Below are positions 1 to 7,330 of a stretch of 20,142 nucleotides of DNA, one piece after another (position 1 is the first letter of the stretch; every line of letters begins with the position of its first letter). A model generated the notes under the pieces. That model searched no databases and was not told where the DNA came from. It saw only the letters and a list, made by a program, of their open reading frames with translations. The stretch covers positions 1-20,142 of the forward strand of contig DJXC01000016.1 of NCBI GenBank assembly GCA_002449575.1, in the 5' to 3' direction. The stretch is from Ruminococcus sp. UBA7014 (GTDB lineage: Bacteria; Bacillota; Clostridia; Oscillospirales; Ruminococcaceae). The position numbers and the translations under genes are program-made.

Positions 1-1232
1 CTGCCGACAGCTTGCAGAAGACTGAACACAGGAAAAGCAAGACAGAGGAAAATCAGACCGGGAGCAAGAAATTGCAGTCCGGAAACAGCGGCTTGAATTT
101 CGGCAGTTCTGCCGGAAAAAAGAAATTCAAGAATGCCTCTGGAAAGTGCAAAAATGCCGCATCCGGCAGGAACAGCGAGCAGCCCGGTCAGAACAAGAAC
201 TTGTCTTGCATAAAGAGCGGCTTGTCTGTGATTGCCGGAAGCCCACGCCTGAGCAGTACAGGGAAGAACACTTTTAGCAAGCATGTTTGTCAGGGAAGGA
301 ACTAAATTAAAGACAGTAACAGAAAGTCCCATAAAAGAACCGTAAACGAAAGCAGCAGCATCTTCAGGAGGAATATTTTTTGCAAGGCTGGCTTTCTGGT
401 AGAAGGATTCAGGAGAAGACGCAAGCATATGAGAAAAACTTTGCATCATCGTGAACAGGTCAATGAAAGAAGTCAGATTCGTGACGAGCGCACCGAGCGC
501 AGCAGGAATCATGATTTTGAATAATAATTTAATGATTTTTCTGGAAGAAGGAGGGATTTCGTGAGAAAGTTCTGTTTTATGCTGAGAGGCATTCCGGAAA
601 ATCAGGAAAAGCCATCCGGCAACAGTAGAGAGAGTAACACCAAGTACTGCTCCGAATGCACCACGGCTTTCAGGAGAGAAGGATTTGAGAAAGAAATCAG
701 AATTCATGAAGAATTTGCAGAAGAATAAGCCAGAGAGCAGTTTCACAACCGCTTCGGCAGCCTGAGAAAGTGCAGTCGGAGTCATTGAGCAGAGTCCCTC
801 ATAATAGCCACGCTCCACAGCAGTCAGACAGCAGAACAGAACAGCCGGAGTCACAGCAAGTACAGCAGGATAGGCATCAAGACTGCCGGAAGTGCGGAGG
901 GTAAAGAATTTAGCAAAAAACAGAGCAGCAAACATTCCGGCAAGTCCCATAACAAGACAGAGGAGTCTTGCAGTATTCCGGACTTTAAGAGCGCAGACAG
1001 ATTTTTTCTTTCCGGTGAAGTCAGCAACAGGACGGGCAACAGCGGTAGAAAGTCCGGTAACAAGAACAGCATAAACAGGAAGAAACAAGCCATAAGCACA
1101 ACTGAAATATCCCATGCCTGTACCACCAAGGACAGCGGTCAGAGGGAGTTTAAACATAGCACCGCAAAGCTTGGCAAAGACAGCAGAAAGTGTCAGAAGC
1201 AGAGAGCCTTGTAAAAAAGATTGTTTTTTCAT
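1..1232 (-). CDS. SpoVB/MOP-type polysaccharide or lipid II flippase, C-terminus cut by window edge
   Basis: I translated this partial gene by hand; about 410 codons are visible and the reading frame is still open at base 1. The protein starts MKKQSFLQGSLLLTLSAVFA and continues as a series of long hydrophobic segments with short polar loops, the pattern of a 12-14 helix MOP/MATE-like exporter. The N-terminal helix followed by KLPLTAVLGGTGMGYF resembles the opening of SpoVB/YabM/YtgP (MurJ-like) proteins, which move lipid-linked cell wall or polysaccharide precursors across the cytoplasmic membrane. The start is the ATG at 1232-1230, preceded by an AAAGGGG ribosome binding site eight bases upstream. 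It is divergent from the aminotransferase gene. Assignment to the superfamily is firm; the exact substrate is not. In Bacillus a relative (yabM) lies beside mazG/yabN and rqcP/yabO, genes also found in this window. Confidence 0.85.
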   Translation of the reverse strand, partial: MKKQSFLQGSLLLTLSAVFAKLCGAMFKLPLTAVLGGTGMGYFSCAYGLFLPVYAVLVTGLSTAVARPVADFTGKKKSVCALKVRNTARLLCLVMGLAGMFAALFFAKFFTLRTSGSLDAYPAVLAVTPAVLFCCLTAVERGYYEGLCSMTPTALSQAAEAVVKLLSGLFFCKFFMNSDFFLKSFSPESRGAFGAVLGVTLSTVAGWLFLIFRNASQHKTELSHEIPPSSRKIIKLLFKIMIPAALGALVTNLTSFIDLFTMMQSFSHMLASSPESFYQKASLAKNIPPEDAAAFVYGSFMGLSVTVFNLVPSLTNMLAKSVLPCTAQAWASGNHRQAALYARQVLVLTGLLAVPAGCGIFALSRGILEFLFSGRTAEIQAAVSGLQFLAPGLIFLCLAFPVFSLLQAVG

Positions 1233-1305
1233 AAGCAGAACCCCTTTCGGAAGAATTTCTAAAAAAAAATTTCACGAAATCAGCAGAATTTTTTTGAAAA
1301 TGATA

Positions 1306-1334
1306 TTGCAGAAATAAAAATTTTGTGCTATAAT
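1306..1334 (+). promoter_or_regulatory. Promoter of the aminotransferase operon
   Basis: A -35 box TTGCAG (1306-1311) is followed after 17 bases by a -10 box TATAAT (1329-1334) with an extended TGC just before it. The start site would fall near 1341, about 50 bases before the ATG at 1392. It is the only clear sigma-A-type promoter ahead of the seven-kilobase plus-strand block. Confidence 0.7.
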
Positions 1335-1391
1335 AATAACAGCACTCTGTAAACGGCAGAGAATCTGATAACACAAAGGTGAAAAAAACTG

Positions 1392-2585
1392 ATGAATTAT
1401 GAATTTTCTGAAAAAGTTTCTCACTTGCAGGCATCTGCAATTCGTGAGATTCTGAAATTTACCTCTGTACCGGGAGTCATTTCGTTTGCGGCAGGCAATC
1501 CTGCACCGGAAGCCTTTCCAGTAGAAACGGTACGGGAGATAGCACAGGAACTGTTTGAGAAAGACCCGATAGCAGTTTTGCAGTATGGTATTACAGAAGG
1601 CTATCTGCCTCTCAGAAACCTGATGAAAGAACGTATGGCAAAGCAGGGGAATTTCAAGGAAGACAGCGAAGAACTGATAATTACATCCGGCGCACAGCAG
1701 GTAATGGAACTGGCATGTAAGTCGCTGTGCAATCCGGGAGATACGCTGATTTGTGAAGCACCCAGTTTTATAGGCTCGCTGAATGCGTTCAAGTCCTATA
1801 ATGTAAATCTGGTAGGTGTGCCGCTGGATGATGAAGGCATGAATCCGGAACTGCTGGAACAGGCACTGAAAGCAAATCCGAATACGAAGTTAATCTACCT
1901 GATTCTGAATTTCCAGAATCCGACAGGCAAAACGACAAGTTTAAAGCGTCGTAAGGAATTATATGCACTGGCGCAGAAATATAATACAATGATTATTGAA
2001 GATAATCCGTATGGCGATTTGCGTTTTGCAGGAGAAGAAGTACCGACAATCAAAAGCATGGATACTGACGGCAGAGTGATTTATGCCGGAAGTTTCTCAA
2101 AAGTGCTTGCACCGGGCATTCGTGTAGGATATGGCATTGCACCGAAAGAAGTGATTGCAAAGATGGTAGTCTGCAAGCAGGTGTCTGACGTACAGACAAA
2201 TAATTTCGGACAGATGCTGGCTTATGAATTTATGCAGAAAGTGGATTTTGATGCACATCTTGCAAAACTCCGGGGAATTTACAGACAGAAGGCAGAAAGA
2301 ATGCTTTCCGGAATTGAAAAGCATTTTTCAGATAAAGTTGCCTATACCAGACCAGAGGGCGGATTATTCCTGTGGTGTACCCTTCCGGAAGGCAGTGACA
2401 TGACAGGTTTCTGTCAGAAGGCAGTGCAGGACTATAAAATAGCAGTCGTACCGGGCAATGCATTCATGGTATCAGAAAGCGATGTAACCTATTCGTTCAG
2501 ACTGAATTATTCCACGCCGACAGATGAAGCCATTGACAAAGGCATTGAAACACTGGGAAAACTGACAAAAGAAATGTTTGACTGA
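1392..2585 (+). CDS. PLP-dependent class I/II aminotransferase (MocR/LysN-like)
   Basis: The 397-residue protein has the full fold-type I aminotransferase architecture. Visible motifs are the N-terminal SFAAGNPAPEAFP, the QYGITEGYLPLR segment (residues 64-75), NFQNPTGK (173-180), EDNPYG (203-208), and the pyridoxal phosphate lysine in AGSFSKVLAPGIRVGY (Lys237). A C-terminal FRLNYS carries the arginine expected to bind the substrate carboxylate. This set matches the 2-aminoadipate/aromatic aminotransferase group (LysN/ARO8-like) and the aminotransferase half of MocR regulators, but there is no N-terminal GntR domain. It should act in the cytoplasm, exchanging amino groups between an amino acid and a 2-oxo acid; the preferred substrate cannot be read from sequence. 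An AAAGGTG site lies upstream of the ATG. The next gene follows after 33 bases, so co-transcription is likely. Confidence 0.93.
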   Translation: MNYEFSEKVSHLQASAIREILKFTSVPGVISFAAGNPAPEAFPVETVREIAQELFEKDPIAVLQYGITEGYLPLRNLMKERMAKQGNFKEDSEELIITSGAQQVMELACKSLCNPGDTLICEAPSFIGSLNAFKSYNVNLVGVPLDDEGMNPELLEQALKANPNTKLIYLILNFQNPTGKTTSLKRRKELYALAQKYNTMIIEDNPYGDLRFAGEEVPTIKSMDTDGRVIYAGSFSKVLAPGIRVGYGIAPKEVIAKMVVCKQVSDVQTNNFGQMLAYEFMQKVDFDAHLAKLRGIYRQKAERMLSGIEKHFSDKVAYTRPEGGLFLWCTLPEGSDMTGFCQKAVQDYKIAVVPGNAFMVSESDVTYSFRLNYSTPTDEAIDKGIETLGKLTKEMFD

Positions 2586-2618
2586 TATTATTTTTAATCA
2601 AGAAAGGAATTTTTTATC

Positions 2619-3158
2619 ATGGCAATTGTAAGACGTTCACCCTTAGACCCGTATCCGGTAACAGCAGGGTATCTGGCAACCAGAAACAGCGCACTGCACA
2701 TTCCGCCGGTGCAGTTTTCAAATATGAAATTCAAATCTGACGAAGTATACGGCATTGTGATTGATATTCCGATGGGACAGACAATTATGGTGACAATGGT
2801 ATGTTTCATCAATGGTGCAGCAAACCTGTATTTTAATAACGGAAGTGAATATACAGGCGCATCGACAAAGTATAAGTCCGTTGTGCAGGCAGCCCGGAAT
2901 CTGGTAGTAAATTCAACAGCATTAAAGCAGACCTGCAAGAGAACATCACAGTTTCCGCTGCCGGTAGCCGGAAAGCATTTCATCTACATGATGACAAAGC
3001 GGGGCATTTTCAAGACAGAACTTGACCCCCGGAATATTCAGCAGGAAAGCAAGGAAAAAAGAGTTGTATATTATCTGTATCAACAGGTAATGGGTGCGCT
3101 GAGAGTTGCCCAGCTTCGTGATGCCGAAAATCTGCCGGAAGGCGGTAAGCAGGCATGA
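2619..3158 (+). CDS. Unknown protein translationally coupled to trpS
   Basis: This gene encodes 179 residues that I do not recognise. A good ribosome binding site (GAAAGGA) precedes the ATG, and codon use matches its neighbours, so it is very likely real. The protein has no signal peptide and no clear membrane helix. It begins MAIVRRSPLDPYPVTAGYLA, has a central beta-rich stretch with alternating hydrophobic residues (about 40-75, including YGIVIDIPMGQTIMVTMV), a basic segment (KYKSVVQAARNLVV), and a charged C-terminal helix that includes KEKRVVYYLYQQVMGALRVA. That composition suggests a small cytoplasmic alpha/beta protein. Its last four bases (ATGA) overlap the start of trpS, which implies translational coupling and stable co-expression with tryptophanyl-tRNA synthetase. 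No function is proposed. Confidence 0.85.
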   Translation: MAIVRRSPLDPYPVTAGYLATRNSALHIPPVQFSNMKFKSDEVYGIVIDIPMGQTIMVTMVCFINGAANLYFNNGSEYTGASTKYKSVVQAARNLVVNSTALKQTCKRTSQFPLPVAGKHFIYMMTKRGIFKTELDPRNIQQESKEKRVVYYLYQQVMGALRVAQLRDAENLPEGGKQA

Positions 3159-4171
3159 GTGAACAGGCAGAGCAGAAAAAGCTGATATTCAGCGGCATTC
3201 AGCCGACAGGCACATTCACGCTTGGAAACTATATCGGAGCAATCCGGAACTGGAAACCCTTGCAGGAAGAATACAGATGTGTCTACAGTGTTGTCGATGA
3301 ACATGCAATTACAGTCAGAATAGAACCTGCAAAACTTCGGCAGAAAACACTGGAAGCCTATGCACAGTTGCTGGCATGTGGAATTGATTTGGAAAAATCA
3401 TTGTTATTTATTCAGAGCCATGTGCCAACACATGCACAGCTTTCATGGGTGCTGAACTGTTCAACACAGTTCGGTGAGCTTTCCAGAATGACACAGTTTA
3501 AAGACAAGAGTCAGAAGCACCCTGATGACATTAATGCCGGATTATTTGATTATCCAGTACTGATGGCAGCAGATATTCTGGTATATAATGCCGATTTAGT
3601 GCCGGTAGGTGCAGACCAGATGCAGCATCTGGAACTTGCACGGACAATCGCAAGAAGATTCAACGGTCGTTACGGCGATACATTCACAGTACCAGAGGGC
3701 TATGTCGCTCCGGTCGGTGCAAAAGTCATGTCCTTGCAAGAACCGACAAAGAAAATGTCAAAATCAGATGAGAATCCAAATGCTGTCATTCTGATTCTGG
3801 ATGATAAAGACACGATTATCCGGAAATTTAAAAGAGCCGTAACCGACAGTGAAACAGAAATCGCATTCCGGGAAGGCAAGGACGGCATTAACAATCTGCT
3901 GACAATTTATTCCGCAGTAACCGGCAAGACCATTCCGGAAGCCGAGAAAGAATTTGCCGGACAGGGCTATGGAACATTTAAAATAGCTGTCGGCGAAGCC
4001 GTTGCTGACCATCTTGCACCCGTACGGGAAGAATATGCAAAATTGATTGCAGACAAAGCGTATCTGAAAGAATGCTATACCAGATGCGGTGCGGAAGCCC
4101 TGCGCTATTCACAGAGAATGCTGAATAAAGTATATCGCAAAATTGGTTTTGTCGCCTCTGAAATCAGGTGA
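3155..4171 (+). CDS. trpS: Tryptophanyl-tRNA synthetase
   Basis: The 338-residue product is a class I aminoacyl-tRNA synthetase that charges tRNA-Trp with tryptophan using ATP in the cytoplasm. The N-terminal IFSGIQPTGTFTLGNYIGAI (residues 11-30) contains the HIGH-equivalent TLGNYIG, and KMSKS is intact at 200-204 in PTKKMSKSDENPN. The Trp/tRNA region is represented by DYPVLMAADILVY and VPVGADQMQHLE, both typical of bacterial TrpRS. Length is normal for the family (about 330 residues). The ATG overlaps the stop of the preceding unknown gene by four bases, so translation is probably coupled. There is no recognisable T-box or trp leader upstream; its expression would follow the operon promoter at 1306. 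Confidence 0.98.
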   Translation: MSEQAEQKKLIFSGIQPTGTFTLGNYIGAIRNWKPLQEEYRCVYSVVDEHAITVRIEPAKLRQKTLEAYAQLLACGIDLEKSLLFIQSHVPTHAQLSWVLNCSTQFGELSRMTQFKDKSQKHPDDINAGLFDYPVLMAADILVYNADLVPVGADQMQHLELARTIARRFNGRYGDTFTVPEGYVAPVGAKVMSLQEPTKKMSKSDENPNAVILILDDKDTIIRKFKRAVTDSETEIAFREGKDGINNLLTIYSAVTGKTIPEAEKEFAGQGYGTFKIAVGEAVADHLAPVREEYAKLIADKAYLKECYTRCGAEALRYSQRMLNKVYRKIGFVASEIR

Positions 4172-4176
4172 ATATC

Positions 4177-4974
4177 ATGGTAGAGTATACGCAGAAAGAG
4201 CATTATGACATTCAGGATTTGCGGGAAATTGTAAAACTTCTGAGAAGTCCGGGCGGCTGCCCGTGGGATAAGGAACAGAATCATACTTCTATCCGGAATG
4301 ATTTTTTAGAAGAAGCTTATGAAGCTGTAGAAGCAATTGACCTGCTGAATATGGACATGATGCGGGAAGAATTAGGCGATGTACTGTTGCAGGTTGTGTT
4401 TCACTGCACACTTGCAGAAGAAGAACAGGCATTTGATTTCAGTGCGGTCTGTGATGAAATCTGCAAAAAGCTGATAATCCGGCATCCGCATGTATTTGGT
4501 GATGTCGTTGCCGAAGATACAGAAACCGTGCTGAATAACTGGGATGCAATCAAGAAAGAAACAAAGCATCAGGAAACTTATGCAGATACGCTGAATGCGG
4601 TTGCAAAATCACTGCCGGCACTGGCACGGGCGCAGAAAGTAGGCAAGCGTGCGAAAAAAGCGGGCATGGATTTCCGCACAGCAGAAGATGCATTTTCCTG
4701 CATTCAGGCAGAACATGACGAACTGAAAGAAGCAATACAGACAGGGAATCAGGAACAAATTGCCGAAGAATTCGGAGATTTGCTGTTTTCCTGTGTCAAT
4801 ACAGCACGTCATCTGGGACTGGATGCAGAACAGACACTTTCACAGGCGACAGAAAAATTTATTCGTCGTTTTGCACGGACAGAACAACTCGTAACAGAAT
4901 CCGGCAGAAATATGCCTGACCTGCCGATTGAAGAACTGGACAAATACTGGAGTCAGGCAAAAGAGAACAAGTAA
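4177..4974 (+). CDS. mazG: MazG nucleoside triphosphate pyrophosphohydrolase
   Basis: The protein belongs to the all-alpha NTP pyrophosphohydrolases and should hydrolyse (d)NTPs to NMP and pyrophosphate, clearing aberrant nucleotides. The MazG signature SPGGCPWDKEQNHTSIR is followed by the metal-binding acidic helices FLEEAYEAVEA and REELGDVLLQVVFH. A second, similar region, EQIAEEFGDLLFSCVN, marks the C-terminal MazG half. I start at the ATG at 4177 (265 residues) because AGGTGA (4166-4171) sits five bases before it. The frame can be opened at a GTG at 4168 overlapping the trpS stop, but that GTG is itself part of this ribosome binding site. In Bacillus the homologue yabN lies next to yabO (rqcP), which appears here about 1.8 kb downstream. 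Confidence 0.95.
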   Translation: MVEYTQKEHYDIQDLREIVKLLRSPGGCPWDKEQNHTSIRNDFLEEAYEAVEAIDLLNMDMMREELGDVLLQVVFHCTLAEEEQAFDFSAVCDEICKKLIIRHPHVFGDVVAEDTETVLNNWDAIKKETKHQETYADTLNAVAKSLPALARAQKVGKRAKKAGMDFRTAEDAFSCIQAEHDELKEAIQTGNQEQIAEEFGDLLFSCVNTARHLGLDAEQTLSQATEKFIRRFARTEQLVTESGRNMPDLPIEELDKYWSQAKENK

Positions 4975-4996
4975 TGTTTTACAGGAGGAAATTATT

Positions 4997-5284
4997 ATGA
5001 CAAAGTCTGAATTAATCGCAATGTATGCCAAGAACCGTGACCGCAAAAGAAAAGATGCCGAAGAAGATGTTAATTTTATTTTCGATACTATCTGTGCCTC
5101 TCTGGCAGAAGGAGAAAAAGTAGTTTTGACTGGATTTGGTACGTTTGATGTTCGTGACCGCAAGGAAAAGCGTTGTCTGAATCCTCGTACAGGTGACCCG
5201 ATTCAGCTGCCGGCAGGCAAAGCACCTGCATTCAAGGCAGGCAGAGGGCTGAAAGAAGCAGTCAATCCCAAAAAAAAGGACTGA
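4997..5284 (+). CDS. HU-family DNA-binding protein
   Basis: The 95-residue product is a histone-like nucleoid protein that binds and bends DNA as a dimer. The N-terminal two-helix dimerisation region starts MTKSELIAMYAKNRDRKRKD, and the HU signature is visible as GFGTFDVRDRKEKRCLNPRTG. The DNA-contacting beta arm runs through RCLNPRTGDPIQLPAGKAP, with the tip proline after the GDPIQLPA segment. The start at 4997 is fixed by a consensus AGGAGG (4983-4988) eight bases upstream and by the family's usual length. The same frame runs further upstream inside mazG but without a ribosome binding site. HU genes between mazG and rqcP are known in several Clostridia. Several HU paralogs may exist in the genome, so no symbol is given. 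Confidence 0.95.
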   Translation: MTKSELIAMYAKNRDRKRKDAEEDVNFIFDTICASLAEGEKVVLTGFGTFDVRDRKEKRCLNPRTGDPIQLPAGKAPAFKAGRGLKEAVNPKKKD

Positions 5285-5293
5285 TTTAAGACT

Positions 5294-6352
5294 ATGAAGA
5301 ATATCCTGAAAAAATCCATTTCCTGCTGTCTGTTGTTTGTGTCAGTTCTGCTGTGCTGTACGGCTTGCGGAACAGCGACCGAACCGCCTGATACTATTGA
5401 AGATATTCTGAACCCGAATCGAAAGCAGGAAACGGAAACGGAAACAGAGTTTCATCTGTTCACATCTGTACCGACAGAAGCAAGCACGGGTGCAGAAACA
5501 GAAATACAAACAGAAGCAGCCGTTTCAGAAGCACCGGAAACTATGCCGGCAGTACTGCCGGAAACAACTGTTTTGGAAACTGAAACAGCAATGCTGATGA
5601 CAGAAGAAACAACAGAACCAGAATTTCCAGAAGAATCAGAAGAAATTTTACTTTCAGAAACAGACCTGACACCGGAAACTGCTCCCTTGATGACAGAATG
5701 GATTCCCGAACCGGAAACAATATCTGTTGCATGGGAAGAAGTATACAGAGAATTTCTGGAACACAAGAATTTTCGGCGGCAGATTTCAGCAGATGTGCAG
5801 GATGCTGACACACGTTTTCTGCTGTTATACCTGAATGATGATGACACACCGGAACTGTTTATTCAGACAACGATAGAAGTGCTGATTTATACCTGTTATA
5901 ATGGTCAGACAGTATTTGTAGACAGTTTTTATCCGAGTCATTATACTTATGATTTTTACTACAGACCCTACCGAGGCTGTCTGGGTTCATTGCAGGGTTC
6001 TGTGATGGCAGACGGAACATATCTGGAAATTTACGAATATACAGAAAATCCGGCATCTGCCTCAGGACTGGAGCGGAAAGAGACATACTGTTATCCGACA
6101 AGGGAATATAGCTATGAAATTTATGCAGGACGAGGCATGAATATTGATTTGGACAGTGCACCGTTACTGGATGTGCATCCTGACCGGCAGAACAATATCG
6201 GCAGCAGTTGGATTACAGTACCGGATGTACTGGAAAACAGTGTTTCCGTACCTCGTTATGAAATAACAGAAGATAGTCTGAATGCTGTTTTCGGTGCAGA
6301 TGAATTTCCGGCAGCGACTGAACCACAGGAAGGACGCTATGCGTTCAGATAA
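5294..6352 (+). CDS. Glu/Thr-rich surface lipoprotein of unknown function
   Basis: The 352-residue protein carries a lipoprotein signal: a lysine-rich N-terminus (MKNILKKS), a hydrophobic core and a CTAC lipobox, with Cys25 as the likely lipidated residue. From about residue 27 to 150 it is a low-complexity linker dominated by Glu, Thr, Pro and Ser, including an ETETETE run encoded by tandem GGAAAC units near 5428-5446. The C-terminal 200 residues look globular; YLNDDDTPELFI resembles the acidic D-x-D-x-PEL loop of many extracellular clostridial lipoproteins, followed by an aromatic-rich segment (YTYDFYYRPYRG). It is presumably anchored to the outer face of the membrane. The ATG lies ten bases after the HU stop and its ribosome binding site is weak, so it may depend on readthrough from HU. 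Function is unknown. Confidence 0.88.
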   Translation: MKNILKKSISCCLLFVSVLLCCTACGTATEPPDTIEDILNPNRKQETETETEFHLFTSVPTEASTGAETEIQTEAAVSEAPETMPAVLPETTVLETETAMLMTEETTEPEFPEESEEILLSETDLTPETAPLMTEWIPEPETISVAWEEVYREFLEHKNFRRQISADVQDADTRFLLLYLNDDDTPELFIQTTIEVLIYTCYNGQTVFVDSFYPSHYTYDFYYRPYRGCLGSLQGSVMADGTYLEIYEYTENPASASGLERKETYCYPTREYSYEIYAGRGMNIDLDSAPLLDVHPDRQNNIGSSWITVPDVLENSVSVPRYEITEDSLNAVFGADEFPAATEPQEGRYAFR

Positions 6353-6374
6353 AACCTGACAGGAGGAAAAAATC

Positions 6375-6758
6375 ATGGCTGATGAATATTCTGCTTATCT
6401 TGAAAAATACAAAGATATTATTTCTTATATTTCTAATTATCATACTGCCGGGCTGGTAAAGGAACTGACAAGCAAACGAGGCAATAAAAAAGAAGCCGCC
6501 AATGTTGCAGCAGCAATTGCCCTCCGGAACGGTCTGAAAACGCTTGACCCGCATACACTGTATCATGCTGCACGGCATCATACGGATTATTTGATTGATA
6601 AAACGGAAATGCGTTGGAATTCTTCTGATTTGGATGAACATACCAAAAAGCATAAAATTGCCTGTTACTGTGCAGCAATTGCAATCCGGAACGGTTTGCA
6701 TGACGACTGGCCAAAGCTTGTCAAGATTGTATTTCAGGTTTTAAAATTAGTTATCTGA
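6375..6758 (+). CDS. Small unknown protein with an internally repeated motif
   Basis: This gene encodes 127 residues with a strong AGGAGG site upstream, and I do not recognise it. No signal peptide or membrane segment is evident; it is basic and probably helical. It contains two copies of one motif: AAAIALRNGLKTLDP (about residues 45-59) and CAAIAIRNGLHDDWP (about 99-113), each preceded by a Lys-Lys pair. The two copies share sequence at DNA level as well (6510-6536 and 6672-6698, three mismatches in 27 bases), with starts 162 bases (54 codons) apart. This suggests internal duplication and a two-helical-unit fold. It sits between a lipoprotein gene and rqcP, starting 22 bases after the former and ending 37 bases before the rqcP ATG, so the three are probably co-transcribed. 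Confidence 0.85.
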   Translation: MADEYSAYLEKYKDIISYISNYHTAGLVKELTSKRGNKKEAANVAAAIALRNGLKTLDPHTLYHAARHHTDYLIDKTEMRWNSSDLDEHTKKHKIACYCAAIAIRNGLHDDWPKLVKIVFQVLKLVI

Positions 6759-6795
6759 TATGACAGAATCATATTTTTCCGAAAGGAAGGACACT

Positions 6796-7035
6796 ATGCG
6801 TTTAGATAAATATCTGAAAAATTCACGGCTGATTAAGCGCAGGACGATTGCCAACGAAGCCTGTGATGCCGGAAAAGTACTTGTCAATGAGAAAGTTGCC
6901 CGTGCATCCTATGATGTCAAAATTGGCGATGTGATTGCAATCCAGATGGGTGCAAAAGCAGTGAAAGTACGGGTGCTGAATCTTGCTGAGAATGCAACAA
7001 AAGCAAATGCTGCAACCATGTATGAAGTAGTATGA
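6796..7035 (+). CDS. rqcP: RqcP/YabO-type S4-domain RNA-binding protein
   Basis: The 79-residue product is essentially a single S4 RNA-binding domain: MRLDKYLKNSRLIKRRTIAN, then EACDAGKVLVNEKVARASYD and VKIGDVIAI. RqcP works with RqcH on stalled 50S-peptidyl-tRNA complexes, helping the addition of C-terminal alanine tails that mark the nascent chain for degradation. The start at 6796 is supported by GAAAGGAAGG just upstream and by the family N-terminus MRLDKYL. An ATG at 6760 in the same frame would add twelve residues foreign to the family and has no ribosome binding site. It is the last gene of the plus-strand block and is followed by a strong terminator. Its Bacillus homologue yabO lies directly after mazG (yabN). 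Confidence 0.92.
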   Translation: MRLDKYLKNSRLIKRRTIANEACDAGKVLVNEKVARASYDVKIGDVIAIQMGAKAVKVRVLNLAENATKANAATMYEVV

Positions 7036-7054
7036 ATAGCATGAAATAATAGCC

Positions 7055-7084
7055 AAAAGCTCCCTGAAAAATCAGGGAGTTTTT
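7055..7084 (+). terminator. Rho-independent terminator after rqcP
   Basis: A perfect eight-base stem CTCCCTGA/TCAGGGAG (7060-7067 and 7072-7079) with an AAAA loop is flanked by A4 upstream and T5 downstream. It lies about 20 bases after the rqcP stop. The matching A and T tracts let it act in both directions. Confidence 0.9.
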
Positions 7085-7223
7085 GTATAATAGATAGAAA
7101 AAGAAAAATCTGAAAAATTTTAAAAAAAAATATCCAATATTTTTCCTGTTCTGTTGTTATATAAGTGAAAGCCATTGCAAATAAAAAAACAGTATTCAAG
7201 CTAATCGCTTTTCGTAAAGAGGT

Positions 7224-7266
7224 AAAAAACCGGAAGGGTGTTCCCTATGCGCAGGGGAACACCCTT
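7224..7266 (-). terminator. Perfect 12-bp hairpin, possible second terminator for secDF
   Basis: AAGGGTGTTCCC (7234-7245) and GGGAACACCCTT (7255-7266) pair perfectly around a nine-base loop. On the minus strand the stem is followed by CCGG and then six T residues (7229-7224), so it could back up the terminator at 7291. The four-base gap before the T run is atypical, so another RNA or processing role is possible. Confidence 0.55.
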
Positions 7267-7283
7267 TCTGGCATTCAGTGAGT

Positions 7284-7320
7284 AAAAAAATCCGGCGGAA
7301 GCAGTCCGCCGGAATTTTTT
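7284..7320. terminator. Bidirectional rho-independent terminator after secDF
   Basis: A perfect nine-base stem TCCGGCGGA/TCCGCCGGA (7291-7299 and 7305-7313) encloses an AGCAG loop. Seven A residues (7284-7290) precede it and six T residues (7315-7320) follow, so it can end transcription from either side. It starts about ten bases beyond the secDF stop. Confidence 0.9.
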
Positions 7321-7330
7321 GACAGAAGAT

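Larger units (their letters stand above)
7085..7330. other. Intergenic region between convergent rqcP and secDF
   Basis: This stretch between the rqcP terminator and the secDF stop has no credible protein gene. Bases 7085-7223 are A+T-rich and unexplained. A 38-codon GTG-initiated frame (7165-7281) exists but reads through the 7234-7266 hairpin and has no ribosome binding site. The right half holds two strong hairpins, listed separately. Confidence 0.6.

Noticed and set aside
12..305. A 97-codon plus-strand frame at the left edge
   Set aside because: It is a shadow of the flippase gene on the minus strand, whose translation gives a convincing multi-helix membrane protein.
2586..3154. Possible T-box or tryptophan leader ahead of trpS
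   Set aside because: The region upstream of trpS is fully occupied by an overlapping gene and shows no terminator-antiterminator arrangement.
4168..4176. GTG start for mazG overlapping the trpS stop
   Set aside because: The GTG lies within the AGGTGA site that serves the ATG at 4177, and it has no ribosome binding site of its own.
7165..7281. A 38-codon GTG-initiated frame between rqcP and secDF
   Set aside because: It lacks a ribosome binding site and runs through a perfect hairpin; nothing in the product is recognisable.
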